Assembly: GCA_934149365.1 (NCBI GenBank)
Contig: CAKPEI010000005.1
Location: forward strand, 1 to 64,000
DNA: 64,000 bases
Direction: 5' to 3'
Origin: an uncultured Clostridia bacterium
GTDB taxonomy: Bacteria > Bacillota > Clostridia > TANB77 > CAG-465
Shown: piece after piece, positions 44,116-54,463 of the stretch
Layout of the letters: each line of letters begins with the position of its first letter
Numbering within the stretch: position 1 is the stretch's first letter
Made by a program: the position numbers and the translations under genes
The notes under the pieces: model-generated
Database searches by the model: none
What the model was told of the DNA's origin: nothing
Seen by the model: only the letters and a program-made list of their open reading frames with translations

Positions 44116-45270
44116 TTATTTTATTACAATGTAATTATTATTTATTTTGTTATATTGTACTTTAGTTACATTATTTTGTTTGTAATTATTAAAATTAAGG
44201 TTGTATAATGCTTGAACTAATTTTTCCGGAACATTACTAATTCCTGATGCATTAATCTCTAACAAAAATTTCCCTTGCTGTTTATTTATAATTTCCTTTA
44301 ATTTATACTCGAAATTATCAAGTGTTCCGATTGTATAATCATTATATAAATAATAGTTGTATTTAGTATTTGTGCAACTAGGCAATTTTTCATTTTTATC
44401 TATTGAATGAGTATTTAGTATTTCTTGATCTGTGATATTAAAATATGCATGTACTACTAAATTTTTATCACCCTTGTTTAAAGTTTTATCAGATGTAACA
44501 TCCACGTTATAATAACTGTTGTCCAAGTTTACTTTACACCAAGCATGTGATACTCCTTCCATTTCACCAGTTACAAATATACTCTCAATATTATTTTTAG
44601 CTAGCGCCAATTGAAAGGCTTTTGTTATGCCATCACACACCGCTGATCTATCAACTAAAGCGCCGTATACTGTATGTTTAATTGTAGGTATATCATCATA
44701 GTTGCTATAGTCATAATAATCTACATTTGTAGCTATTAAATCGTGAATTAACAGTTCTTTTTCATAATCATTTTTGCAAGACGAAAGTTTACTACTTATT
44801 GATGTAATCTCAGTTTGAATTTCTTCTTCCATTTCTTTTAGTTCTTTTTTATTGTCCGTAGCATAATTTAAGTTAAGTTTCAATATTTTTATTGCAAGTC
44901 CGTCTATTAAGGCAATTTCATATCTATCATCTATATAAAACACTTCTGGATGATCTGCTAAAAAAGCATTTAAAGCTATTTCAATATCATTTTTTACCTT
45001 ATCAAATTTGTTATCTTTAGTAACATCCACTGTGATACTCTTTTTAAGCTCCATCACTCCATTTGCTACTACTCTATATATTTTTTTCTGATCATCCGTA
45101 AGGTTGTTATAATGAAATGTACAATTCTTCATACCCAAGTCATTAATTTTGATATCTTCCACATCTATATCTTTTACAAATTGATTCATAAACTTTTCTG
45201 ACCTAGTACAACATACCACTCCCACTGTTAAAGCCAATAATATAATTATTGTTATAAACCACTTTTTCAT
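44116..45270 (-). CDS. Membrane-anchored transglutaminase-like protein
   Basis: Encodes 384 residues. An N-terminal hydrophobic anchor (4-20) is followed by a helical region and a transglutaminase-core domain. The triad is visible: C212 (SAVCDGITKAF), H242 (SHAWCKV) and D257 (YYNVDVTSD). Bacterial homologues are cysteine proteases or peptidoglycan/protein-crosslinking enzymes at the cell surface. RBS GGAGGT precedes it. It stands alone, with no cluster hints. Confidence 0.85.
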   Translation of the reverse strand: MKKWFITIIILLALTVGVVCCTRSEKFMNQFVKDIDVEDIKINDLGMKNCTFHYNNLTDDQKKIYRVVANGVMELKKSITVDVTKDNKFDKVKNDIEIALNAFLADHPEVFYIDDRYEIALIDGLAIKILKLNLNYATDNKKELKEMEEEIQTEITSISSKLSSCKNDYEKELLIHDLIATNVDYYDYSNYDDIPTIKHTVYGALVDRSAVCDGITKAFQLALAKNNIESIFVTGEMEGVSHAWCKVNLDNSYYNVDVTSDKTLNKGDKNLVVHAYFNITDQEILNTHSIDKNEKLPSCTNTKYNYYLYNDYTIGTLDNFEYKLKEIINKQQGKFLLEINASGISNVPEKLVQALYNLNFNNYKQNNVTKVQYNKINNNYIVIK

Positions 45271-45363
45271 CTGTTACCTCCATATAATACGATTATATTA
45301 TACAAGATTATATTGTGCTTTTTCAACTATATCATGCAAAATAATCGTATAAATATATATAAA

Positions 45364-45397
45364 AATAGAGCCTAGGTTATACACCTTAAGCTCTATT
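45364..45397 (-). terminator. Terminator of the rpoBC operon
   Basis: AATAGAGC/GCTCTATT stem with inner AGGT/ACCT pairs, then TTTTATAT, 13 bp after rpoC. Confidence 0.85.
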
Positions 45398-45409
45398 ATG
45401 CTATGCATT

Positions 45410-48400
45410 TTATTCAACTATATCGTCTGTCTTTATGATTAAGTCAGAATCTGTTATGTCTTCTTTTTCATCATCTTCTGATTTCAATTCCATATCTTTA
45501 TAGTCTACTACGCCAGTTCCTGCTGGTATTAATCTACCAATAATTACGTTTTCTTTTAAGCCCAATAATTTATCAGTCTTTCCTTTAATTGCAGCATCTG
45601 TAAGTACTCTTGCTGTTTCTTGGAATGAAGCAGCAGATAAGAATGATTCTGTAAGAAGAGCTACCTTTGTTATTCCTAGAAGTTCTCTTGCTCCAGTTGC
45701 CTTCTTTTGTCCTTCTTCTAGTTTTCTATTAGCTTTCTTAAACTCATTTATATCTATTACAGAGCCTGCTATTAAATCAGTATCTCCGGCATCTTTTACT
45801 TTAATCTTTCTAAGCATTTGTTTTGCAACAATTTCTATATGCTTATCATTAATATGAACACCTTGAGTTCTATATACTTTTTGGACTTCTTCTGTTAAGT
45901 AGTTTTGAACTGCTTCTTCACCTTTAATACGAATTATATCGTGTGGATTTAATGAACCTTCTGTAATTCTATCTCCAGCTTCTAATTCATCACCGTCTTT
46001 AACAGACAATCTCATACCAAAAGGTATTACGTAAGTTTCAGCTTGTTTATCATTAGACATTACAGTTACTGTCTTGTTAGTTCCGTTGTCTCCTAATTTA
46101 ACTGTTCCTGCTATCTCTGTTATCATAGCAACACCCTTAGGTTTTCTAGCTTCAAATAATTCTTCAACTCTAGGAAGACCTTGTGTTATATCTCCACCAG
46201 CGACACCACCAGAATGGAAAGTTCTCATTGTAAGCTGAGTACCTGGCTCACCTATTGATTGAGCAGCTATTATACCAACAGCTTCGCCTATTGTAATAGG
46301 TTCTCCTGTAGCTAAGTTTCTACCATAACATTTAGCACATACTCCTCTACCCAAATCACAAGTAAGTACTGATCTAACTTTTACTCTTGTATTTCCAGCT
46401 TTAACTATTTTTTCTGCTAAATCTGCTGTTACATATGTATTTCTTTCAGCAACAATATTTCCTTCTTCGTCTTTTACATCTTCAGCTAAATATCTTCCTT
46501 CTAGTCTTTCTTCAAGTTTTTCAATTGGCTCTCCACTTTCCATTATTGCTTCAACATATATACCATCATGAGTTCCACAATCATCTTCCATAACAATAAC
46601 ATCTTGGTTAACGTCAACCAATCTTCTTGTTAAGTAACCTGAGTCAGCTGTTCTTAAAGCTGTATCTGTTAAACCTTTTCTAGCACCGTGTGTAGAAATG
46701 AAGTACTCTAAAACGTCTAGCCCATCTCTAAAGCTTGAACGGATAGGTATTTCAACTGTTTCACCAGATGTATTAGCCATAAGTCCACGGATACCACCCA
46801 ATTGTCTTATCTGAGTTGGGTTACCTCTGGCTCCTGTATGTGCCATCATGAATACTGGATTTAATGTGTTTTTGTTGTTCATTATAGCGGCTTGAATATC
46901 ATCAGTTGCTTTAGACCATATTTTGATAATTTCATTATGTCTTTCTTCATCAGATATAAGACCACGTTTAAAGTTCTTACGTATTATTTCAACTTTCTTT
47001 TCTGCATCGTTTAGGATTCCTTCTCTTTCTTCTGGAACCTCTATATCAGATATTGATACAGTTACAGCTCCTTTAGTAGAATATTTGAAGCCTAATGCTT
47101 TAATATCATCAAGAACTTCAGCAGTTCTTGCAATACCATGTTTTGCAATACATTTATCTATTATAACACCAAGTTCTTTCTTTCTAACAGGGAATTCAAT
47201 TTCTCTTACTAGATTGTTTTCAGGTTTTGTTCTATCAACAAATCCTAAATCCTGTGGTATTATTTCATTAAATATCATCTTACCAACAGTTGTTTCAATT
47301 AGTCCTGTAACAGTTTCGCCGTTTATTTCCTTTGAAACTCTTATCTTCATCTTAGCATGAAGACCTAAAACTCTAGCATCATACGCCATCATAGCTTCGT
47401 CTAAGTTGAAGAATGTCATACCTTCACCTTTTTCACCAGGAACTTCTAATGTTAAATAGTAACTTCCTAATATCATATCTTGTGTAGGTACAGCTACTGG
47501 TTTACCATCTTGAAGTTTTAATAGGTTATTTGATGCAAGCATTAAGAATTTAGCTTCTGATTGAGCTTCTGGTGATAGAGGTACGTGAACAGCCATCTGG
47601 TCACCATCGAAGTCAGCGTTAAATGCTGTACATACTAATGGGTGCAATTTAATTGCTCTACCTTCTACTAGAACAGGTTCAAAAGCTTGAATACCAAGTC
47701 TGTGAAGTGTAGGTGCACGGTTTAGAAGTACTGGTCTATCTTTAATAACTTCTTCTAGAACATCCCATACTTCAACTGCTGCTCTTTCTACCATTCTTTT
47801 AGCATTCTTTATGTTGAAAGCCATTCCTCTTTTTACTAATTCTTTCATTACAAATGGTTTGAATAATTCAAGTGCCATTTCTCTTGGAAGGCCACATTGA
47901 TATATTTTAAGTTCAGGTCCAACAACGATAACTGAACGTCCTGAATAGTCAACTCTCTTACCAAGTAAGTTTTGTCTAAATCTACCTTGTTTACCTTTAA
48001 GCATATCTGATAAAGATTTTAAAGGTCTATTTCCAGCTCCTGTTACTGGTCTACCACGTCTGCCATTGTCTATCAATGCGTCAACTGACTCTTGTAACAT
48101 TCTCTTTTCATTACGTATTATAATGTCTGGAGCTTCTAATTCTAGTAATCTTTTTAATCTGTTATTTCTGTTTATAACTCTTCTATATAAATCATTTAAA
48201 TCAGAAGTTGCAAATCTACCACCATCTAATTGTACCATTGGTCTTAATTCTGGTGGAATAACTGGAATTACATCAAGTATCATCCATTCAGGTCTGTTTC
48301 CAGATTTAACAAATGCTTCAACTGTTTCTAGTCTTTTAATTAACTTTGGCCTCTTTTGAGCAGATGCTTTTTCTAAACTAGTTCTTATTTCTTTTTCTAA

Positions 48401-48964
48401 TTTTTCAAGATCTACTTCTTGTAATAGTTTCTTAACAGCTTCTGCACCCATACCAACTTCAAATGAACCTCTGCCATATTTTTCTATAGCTTCTCTATAT
48501 TCTTTTTCATTTATAATTTGTTTGTATGTAAGACCTGTATCTTTTGCATCAAGAACTATATAAGATGCAAAATATATTACTCTTTCAAGAGCCTTTGGAG
48601 AAAGGTCTAGTATCAAGCTCATTCTACTTGGTATGCCCTTAAAATACCAAATATGTGATACTGGTGTTGCTAGTTCAACGTGACCCATTCTCTCTCTTCT
48701 TACGCTCTTTTTAGTTACCTCAACGCCACATCTGTCGCAGATAATTCCTTTATATCTAACTTTCTTGTATTTACCACAATAACATTCCCAATCTTTTGTA
48801 GGTCCAAAAATCTTTTCACAGAAAAGTCCATCTCTTTCAGGTTTAAGGGTTCTGTAATTAATAGTTTCTGGTTTCTTAACTTCACCTTTTGACCATTCTC
48901 TCATTTTGTCTGGTGATGCAAGTCCGATTCTCAATCTATCAAAATTTTCTACTTCACTTTGCAT
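45410..48964 (-). CDS. rpoC: RNA polymerase subunit beta'
   Basis: Encodes 1184 residues. The N-terminal zinc site CYCGKYKKVRYKGIICDRCG is followed by the catalytic NADFDGDQMAVH. The trigger loop region (MAHTGARGNPTQIRQLGG), the second zinc site (CDLGRGVCAKCYGRN) and the ESFLSAASFQETARVLT C-terminus are all intact. RBS AAGGAGG precedes it, 19 bp after rpoB. It is a normal length for Firmicutes without large insertions. Confidence 0.98.
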   Translation of the reverse strand: MQSEVENFDRLRIGLASPDKMREWSKGEVKKPETINYRTLKPERDGLFCEKIFGPTKDWECYCGKYKKVRYKGIICDRCGVEVTKKSVRRERMGHVELATPVSHIWYFKGIPSRMSLILDLSPKALERVIYFASYIVLDAKDTGLTYKQIINEKEYREAIEKYGRGSFEVGMGAEAVKKLLQEVDLEKLEKEIRTSLEKASAQKRPKLIKRLETVEAFVKSGNRPEWMILDVIPVIPPELRPMVQLDGGRFATSDLNDLYRRVINRNNRLKRLLELEAPDIIIRNEKRMLQESVDALIDNGRRGRPVTGAGNRPLKSLSDMLKGKQGRFRQNLLGKRVDYSGRSVIVVGPELKIYQCGLPREMALELFKPFVMKELVKRGMAFNIKNAKRMVERAAVEVWDVLEEVIKDRPVLLNRAPTLHRLGIQAFEPVLVEGRAIKLHPLVCTAFNADFDGDQMAVHVPLSPEAQSEAKFLMLASNNLLKLQDGKPVAVPTQDMILGSYYLTLEVPGEKGEGMTFFNLDEAMMAYDARVLGLHAKMKIRVSKEINGETVTGLIETTVGKMIFNEIIPQDLGFVDRTKPENNLVREIEFPVRKKELGVIIDKCIAKHGIARTAEVLDDIKALGFKYSTKGAVTVSISDIEVPEEREGILNDAEKKVEIIRKNFKRGLISDEERHNEIIKIWSKATDDIQAAIMNNKNTLNPVFMMAHTGARGNPTQIRQLGGIRGLMANTSGETVEIPIRSSFRDGLDVLEYFISTHGARKGLTDTALRTADSGYLTRRLVDVNQDVIVMEDDCGTHDGIYVEAIMESGEPIEKLEERLEGRYLAEDVKDEEGNIVAERNTYVTADLAEKIVKAGNTRVKVRSVLTCDLGRGVCAKCYGRNLATGEPITIGEAVGIIAAQSIGEPGTQLTMRTFHSGGVAGGDITQGLPRVEELFEARKPKGVAMITEIAGTVKLGDNGTNKTVTVMSNDKQAETYVIPFGMRLSVKDGDELEAGDRITEGSLNPHDIIRIKGEEAVQNYLTEEVQKVYRTQGVHINDKHIEIVAKQMLRKIKVKDAGDTDLIAGSVIDINEFKKANRKLEEGQKKATGARELLGITKVALLTESFLSAASFQETARVLTDAAIKGKTDKLLGLKENVIIGRLIPAGTGVVDYKDMELKSEDDEKEDITDSDLIIKTDDIVE

Positions 48965-48983
48965 TTACTTTACCTCCTTATCC

Positions 48984-51900
48984 CTATTCTTCTATAAAGA
49001 CATCATCAATTTCATCAATGTCTTGTATTTGGATTCCTGATATATCATCAATAACTGTTTCTTCTTCATCATTCGCTTCTAATACAAATTCATCAGGATC
49101 TTCTTCTATTCCTGGATCCTCTGTTGGAGCTTCAAATTCACCTTCGTGTAATGTATCCACAGTTTCTTTTATTTCTACTTGTTCATTATGGTTATATAAC
49201 TTCATATCAAGTCCTAAACTTTGTAATTCTTTTATAAGTACTCTAAATGACTCTGGTATTCCAGGTTCTGGAACAGCTTCACCTTTTACAATTGCTTCGT
49301 ACGTTTTAAGTCTTCCTGTAACATCATCTGATTTTACAGTTAATATTTCTTGAAGTGCATATGCAGCACCGTAGGCTTCAAGAGCCCAAACTTCCATCTC
49401 ACCAAATCTCTGTCCACCAAATTGTGCTTTACCACCAAGAGGTTGTTGTGTAACTAATGAGTATGGTCCAATAGAACGAGCATGTATCTTGTCGTCTACC
49501 AAATGGTGAAGTTTCAACATGTACATTATACCGACTGTAACTGGCATATCAAATGGTTCTCCACTTCTACCATCATATACTGTTGTTTTACATGTTTTGC
49601 TTAGTCCTTGTTGTTCAAATAATTCTTCTATATCTTCTTCCTTGGCACCATCAAATACTGGTGTTGCTATCTTCCAGCCAAGCATTTTAGCAACATATCC
49701 TAAATGTACTTCTAATACCTGACCTATGTTCATACGAGAAGGTACTCCAAGTGGATTTAACACTATTTGAAGTGGTGTACCATCAGGTAGGTAAGGCATG
49801 TCTTCTCTTGGAAGTATACGAGAAATAACACCTTTGTTACCATGACGTCCAGCCATTTTATCTCCAACTGATATTTTTCTCTTTTGTGCTATATAAATTC
49901 TAACTACTTTGTTAACCCCTGGTGCTAGTTCATCAGATGTTTCTCTTGTAAATATCTTAACATCTACTATTGTACCAGCTTCTCCATGAGGAACTCTAAG
50001 TGAAGTATCTCTTACTTCTCTTGATTTTTCTCCAAATATAGCTCTTAATAGCTTTTCTTCAGCAGTAAGTTCTGTTTCTCCTTTTGGTGTTACCTTACCA
50101 ACCAGGATATCTCCAGGTCTTACTTCTGCACCAATTCTTATAATACCATTTTCGTCTAAGTCTTTTAATGCATCATCACCAACATTTGGTATCTCTCTTG
50201 TTATTTCTTCAGGTCCTAACTTAGTATCTCTTGATTCACAGTCGTAATCTTCAATATGTATTGATGTCAATACATCATTTTTTACTAAATCTTCAGATAT
50301 TAGTATAGCATCCTCGTAGTTATAACCTTCCCATGTCATGAAACCAATTAGAATGTTCTTACCAAGTGACATTTCTCCATTATTTGTTGATGCACCGTCT
50401 GCTAAAACGTCACCTTTTTTAACCTTTTCACCTTTTTTAACAACAGGTTTTTGGTTAATACATGTACCTGCATTTGAACGTTTATATTTAGTTAATCTAT
50501 GTTCTTCTGTTCCTTTTTTACCTTCTACTATTATCTTATCAGCGCTTACATATTTAACTACACCATCTTGGCCAGCTAAAATACATACACCTGAGTCAAT
50601 TGCTGCTTTATATTCCATACCTGTTCCAACAATCGGACTTTCAGTTGTAAGAAGTGGAACTGCTTGACGTTGCATGTTTGATCCCATAAGGGCACGGTTT
50701 GCATCATCATTTTCTAGGAATGGTATCATAGCTGTAGCAACAGAAACCAATTGTTTTGGAGATACGTCCATGTAGTCAACTTTTTCTCTTTCAATTTCTA
50801 TTGTTTCATCCTGACATCTTGCTTTAACTATTTTGTTTGCAAATCTATTTTCTTCATCTAACTTTTCGTTAGCTTGTGCAACAACAAATCCATCTTCTGT
50901 ATCTGCTGTCATATATACAATTTCATTTAATACTTTTCCAGTTTCTTTATCTACTGGTCTATATGGAGCTTCAATAAATCCATATCTATTTATCTTAGCA
51001 TAAGTAGACAATGAACTTATAAGACCAATGTTTGGTCCTTCAGGAGATTCTATAGGACAAAGTCTTCCATAGTGAGTATAGTGAACGTCACGTACTTCCA
51101 TACCAGCTCTTTCTCTTGATAAACCTCCAGGTCCAAGTGCAGATATTCTTCTCTTATGAGTTAATTCTGCAAGTGGGTTATTATGATCCATGAATTGTGA
51201 AAGCTGACTGCTTCCAAAGAATTCTTTTATTGCACCAACAACTGGTTTTATATTTATTAATGCTTGTGGAGTTGCAATGTCTAAATCTTGTGTAGCCATT
51301 CTTTCACGAACAACTCTTTCAAGTCTTGTAAGACCTATTCTAAATTGGTTTTGTAAAAGTTCACCAACACATCTTACTCTTCTGTTTCCTAAATGGTCAA
51401 TATCTTCTATTTTACCCATTCCATAATTAAAGTTTAAGAAGTAGTTTATAGAAGCAATTATATCGTCCATTGTTATATATTTTATAACTAATTTCTCTCT
51501 ATTCTTTGCAATAGCTTCTTTTAATTCTTTTTCTTTTACATCTCCTAATTCATCAAGTAAATCTTTTAATGCCGGTATGTAAACTTCCTCTTTAATTACA
51601 TTTTTATCTATATCTATACCTAAATATTTTGAAATGTCTACAGTATTATTACCTATAACTTTAACTTTCTTGCCTTCGACATCAACATATACAATATTTA
51701 TTCCTAAATTCTTTATTTGCTCTGCAACATCTTTTGATATTACTTCACCTTTTTTAACTAAAAGTTCGCCGTCTTCTGTAACAACATTTTCAGCTGCAAC
51801 TTTTCCAGCTACTCTTGTGCCTATATTTAACTTCTTGTTGTATTTATATCTACCTACTCTTGATAGGTCATATCTTCTTGCATCAAATAATAAACCGAAA

Positions 51901-52658
51901 AGTAAAGACTTAGCAGCGTCAACATGTAATGGTTCGCCTGGTCTTAATTTTTTGTATATTTCAAGTAATGCATCATCAGTAGTCTTTATTGGGTCCTTAG
52001 CCATTGTTTCAGCTAATATATCATCTTCAAACAATTCTAATATTTCGCTATCTTTTTCAAAGCCTAATGCTCTTATTAATGTAGTCATAGGAACTTTTCT
52101 TGTTCTGTCAACTCTTGCCCATTGCATATCTTGAGCATCAGTTTCATACTCTAACCATGTACCTCTGTTTGGCATAACTGTAGCTGTATATAAGAATTTA
52201 CCAGTCTTGTCTCTTGATTTATCAAAATATACACCAGGAGATCTAACAAGCTGACTTACTACAACTCTTTCTGCACCATTTATAACGAATGTACCATTAT
52301 CTGTCATAAGAGGGAAATCGCCCATAAATATTTCCTGCTCTTTTATTTCTCCTGTTTCTTTATTCATTAATCTTGTTTTAACTTGTAAACGTGATGCATA
52401 TGTTGTGCTTCTTTCCTTTGCTTCCTCTATTGTATACTTAGTTTCATCTTCTAGTCTATAATCAACAAATTCTAGCATTAGATTTCCAGAATAGTCAACA
52501 ATAGGTGATATGTCTGCAAATACATCTTTCAATCCAGACTCCAAAAACCATTTATATGATGATTTTTGAACCTCAATTAAATCAGGCATATCGATAATCT
52601 CTTCGATTTTAGAAAAACTCATTCTACTTGTTTTTCCATTTTTTACTTCATGAACCAC
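48984..52658 (-). CDS. rpoB: RNA polymerase subunit beta
   Basis: Encodes about 1224 residues. The GTG at 52658 is preferred, since GGAGGG ends 7 nt before it and an ATG five codons earlier overlaps that RBS. The rifampicin-binding region GSSQLSQFMDHNNPLAELTH and KRRISALGPGGL keeps the susceptible residues at positions equivalent to D516, H526 and S531. The C-terminal KLHHLVDDKIHARSIGPYS and the acidic tail are typical. Leader and promoter are in a separate entry. Confidence 0.97.
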   Translation of the reverse strand: MVHEVKNGKTSRMSFSKIEEIIDMPDLIEVQKSSYKWFLESGLKDVFADISPIVDYSGNLMLEFVDYRLEDETKYTIEEAKERSTTYASRLQVKTRLMNKETGEIKEQEIFMGDFPLMTDNGTFVINGAERVVVSQLVRSPGVYFDKSRDKTGKFLYTATVMPNRGTWLEYETDAQDMQWARVDRTRKVPMTTLIRALGFEKDSEILELFEDDILAETMAKDPIKTTDDALLEIYKKLRPGEPLHVDAAKSLLFGLLFDARRYDLSRVGRYKYNKKLNIGTRVAGKVAAENVVTEDGELLVKKGEVISKDVAEQIKNLGINIVYVDVEGKKVKVIGNNTVDISKYLGIDIDKNVIKEEVYIPALKDLLDELGDVKEKELKEAIAKNREKLVIKYITMDDIIASINYFLNFNYGMGKIEDIDHLGNRRVRCVGELLQNQFRIGLTRLERVVRERMATQDLDIATPQALINIKPVVGAIKEFFGSSQLSQFMDHNNPLAELTHKRRISALGPGGLSRERAGMEVRDVHYTHYGRLCPIESPEGPNIGLISSLSTYAKINRYGFIEAPYRPVDKETGKVLNEIVYMTADTEDGFVVAQANEKLDEENRFANKIVKARCQDETIEIEREKVDYMDVSPKQLVSVATAMIPFLENDDANRALMGSNMQRQAVPLLTTESPIVGTGMEYKAAIDSGVCILAGQDGVVKYVSADKIIVEGKKGTEEHRLTKYKRSNAGTCINQKPVVKKGEKVKKGDVLADGASTNNGEMSLGKNILIGFMTWEGYNYEDAILISEDLVKNDVLTSIHIEDYDCESRDTKLGPEEITREIPNVGDDALKDLDENGIIRIGAEVRPGDILVGKVTPKGETELTAEEKLLRAIFGEKSREVRDTSLRVPHGEAGTIVDVKIFTRETSDELAPGVNKVVRIYIAQKRKISVGDKMAGRHGNKGVISRILPREDMPYLPDGTPLQIVLNPLGVPSRMNIGQVLEVHLGYVAKMLGWKIATPVFDGAKEEDIEELFEQQGLSKTCKTTVYDGRSGEPFDMPVTVGIMYMLKLHHLVDDKIHARSIGPYSLVTQQPLGGKAQFGGQRFGEMEVWALEAYGAAYALQEILTVKSDDVTGRLKTYEAIVKGEAVPEPGIPESFRVLIKELQSLGLDMKLYNHNEQVEIKETVDTLHEGEFEAPTEDPGIEEDPDEFVLEANDEEETVIDDISGIQIQDIDEIDDVFIEE

Positions 52659-52888
52659 AATAAATCCCTCCATTTTTCTATATTTACATAAAAATTTGCA
52701 AAAGACAACAAAAAACCAAATTGGTTTTTTATGTTAAACCAACTCAGTTTTTTATAATAAATTGTTATCCCGTTACAAATCTTTTTTTCAACTAATACTA
52801 CCATCCTTCTGTATTTTAGTTTACATATTTTTCTGATAGTTCTCGAAAATATTTGTTTTATTATATCATGTGAATTTTAAATTGTCAA
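52659..52888 (-). promoter_or_regulatory. rpoBC promoter and attenuator-like leader
   Basis: Promoter TTGACA (52883-52888), 17 bp, TATAAT (52860-52865). The leader is about 190 nt. Near its end AAAAAACC/GGTTTTTT (52723-52730 and 52710-52717, loop 5 nt) makes a terminator-like hairpin followed by TTTTG. The strand just before it carries TTGGTTT, which can pair instead with the first arm (52736-52742 with 52721-52727), an alternative hairpin. Terminator and antiterminator are mutually exclusive, the layout of attenuation. No ribosomal-protein gene precedes rpoB here. Confidence 0.65.
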
Positions 52889-52953
52889 CTTTTTTTATCA
52901 TTTTCTACAATTTTTTATGCACTTTATAAGTACTTTTTTAATATACATAAAAT

Positions 52954-52985
52954 AGCCATGCTGAGGTAGAGAAAATAGCATGGCT
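52954..52985 (-). terminator. Terminator of the surface-protein gene
   Basis: AGCCATGCT/AGCATGGCT 9-bp stem, then ATTTTATG on the minus strand, 30 bp after the stop. It isolates that gene from the rpoBC promoter. Confidence 0.8.
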
Positions 52986-53014
52986 AAATATATGTTAATG
53001 GCTAAACATAAACA

Positions 53015-54298
53015 CTACACATTGTGATATTCTGTGTTATGTTTTTTCCTATTAACTGCTGATAATATAATTACTCCTGTTAAGCTTATACCTAACATTC
53101 CTACATACATAAAAATGTTGTCTTTAGTATTTGGATTTGTTATACCCTCTTTGGCTATTGTAAAATTAGTTACTGCAACTTTTCCATTTGAGAATTTAAC
53201 TTTCAATGTATGTTTGCCAACTGACAACGTTTTTAAATAATTGTTTTTTAAAATTATAATTGTACTTCCAGATTTAGAATCAAAGTTTGCAACGTCTAGT
53301 TTTACACCATCTATATATACTTCATTTTCAAAAAGACTATATTCAGCATCAATTCTAAATGTTGCGTTATTTGATTTATTTATAACGTATGATTGATTTT
53401 GTCCCTCTAGGAAGGTATACTCTCCCTCAGATGCATTTTCATTTGCGTATTTAAAAGTAAATTCATAAGTACATCTAGTATAGTAATCTGTTCTTGTTTC
53501 ATTTATAATACCACCTTCAGTGCCGTCATATTGTAACTTTGATCCAGTATACTGAGTTTTCATTCCCGTGAATTTTTCTTCTTTTTTATCTCCTACGTTT
53601 ACAGCTGTAATTATCGCTTTATTTTCTGATTTATTTCCTACTATCTTTATAACCGCTTCACTTTCATTTTCTGTTGCTAATAGACCATTATAGTCTCTTT
53701 TATAGTATATTGTTTTTTCTAAATCAGCAAATGTTTTTAGTCCAACGGTTAACTGATCGACTTTCGTAAAATCTATTACATATGATTTACCTTCTGATAA
53801 ATCTATAATTCCTGTAGAAGTAGTATTGTCATAAACATTTTCAACTTTTGTGTTAACGATAGTTCTCGCTCTTTCAAGTTTAACATCTAATGTGCCACTA
53901 AATTTACTTGACTCTAATTTAAATGTAGAGCTAGCTTCGCCTGATACTGCAGTAATAGAATAATACCAATTATTAATATTTAATCTTACTGGTGCAATTC
54001 CCACAACGCTTCCAGTATCTTCGCCAGGAATTTCTTGTATTACAAATTTATAATCAGCTTCATTTAAATCAATTACCATATTATTTGAAATATTAGTAAC
54101 TATATCATCTCCTTTGAACAATTGTATTTTTCCTACTTTAGTATATTCTACATAATCATCATAAATAGTTCCACCTTTAAAATTTAATGTAACTTCGTTT
54201 TTAGTAGCTGCATATACTTTATTTGAAGCTAATGGGAACACCAAACTAGCAAGCAAACATACTATTCCTAACATTACTATAATTTTATTACTTTTCAT
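53015..54298 (-). CDS. Secreted surface protein with sortase-like C-terminal anchor
   Basis: Encodes 427 residues. The signal peptide (1-31, cleavage after VYAA) is followed by a beta-rich ectodomain with Ig-like or pilin-subunit-like strands. The C-terminus has the order NPNTKDN, a hydrophobic helix (FMYVGMLGISLTGVIIL) and the basic tail NRKKH. That is an LPXTG-type sorting signal in which the motif reads NPNTK where NPQTN or LPXTG is usual. It should be attached to the cell wall if a matching sortase exists; no sortase is in the window. A TTACCAAA/TTTGGTAA inverted repeat lies upstream. Confidence 0.8.
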   Translation of the reverse strand: MKSNKIIVMLGIVCLLASLVFPLASNKVYAATKNEVTLNFKGGTIYDDYVEYTKVGKIQLFKGDDIVTNISNNMVIDLNEADYKFVIQEIPGEDTGSVVGIAPVRLNINNWYYSITAVSGEASSTFKLESSKFSGTLDVKLERARTIVNTKVENVYDNTTSTGIIDLSEGKSYVIDFTKVDQLTVGLKTFADLEKTIYYKRDYNGLLATENESEAVIKIVGNKSENKAIITAVNVGDKKEEKFTGMKTQYTGSKLQYDGTEGGIINETRTDYYTRCTYEFTFKYANENASEGEYTFLEGQNQSYVINKSNNATFRIDAEYSLFENEVYIDGVKLDVANFDSKSGSTIIILKNNYLKTLSVGKHTLKVKFSNGKVAVTNFTIAKEGITNPNTKDNIFMYVGMLGISLTGVIILSAVNRKKHNTEYHNV

Positions 54299-54363
54299 GT
54301 AATTTTTCTCCTTCCATATAACATATCTGATTTTATCACATAATATTTTATATTATAGGTTTT

Positions 54364-54392
54364 TTACCAAATTTACCGTGACACTTTGGTAA
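54364..54392 (-). promoter_or_regulatory. Inverted repeat upstream of the surface-protein gene
   Basis: TTACCAAA (54364-54371) and TTTGGTAA (54385-54392), 8-bp arms, next to an AT-rich TATAAT-containing stretch (near 54350). Possible operator. Confidence 0.4.
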
Positions 54393-54413
54393 CCAGGCGT
54401 TTTGATAAAAACA

Positions 54414-54445
54414 AACAGTAAGTATCAATAATCCAACTTACTGTT
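54414..54445 (-). terminator. Terminator after the dCMP deaminase gene
   Basis: AACAGTAAGT/ACTTACTGTT 10-bp stem with TTTGTTTTT on the minus strand. Confidence 0.7.
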
Positions 54446-54463
54446 AAATATTTTTAATATATA

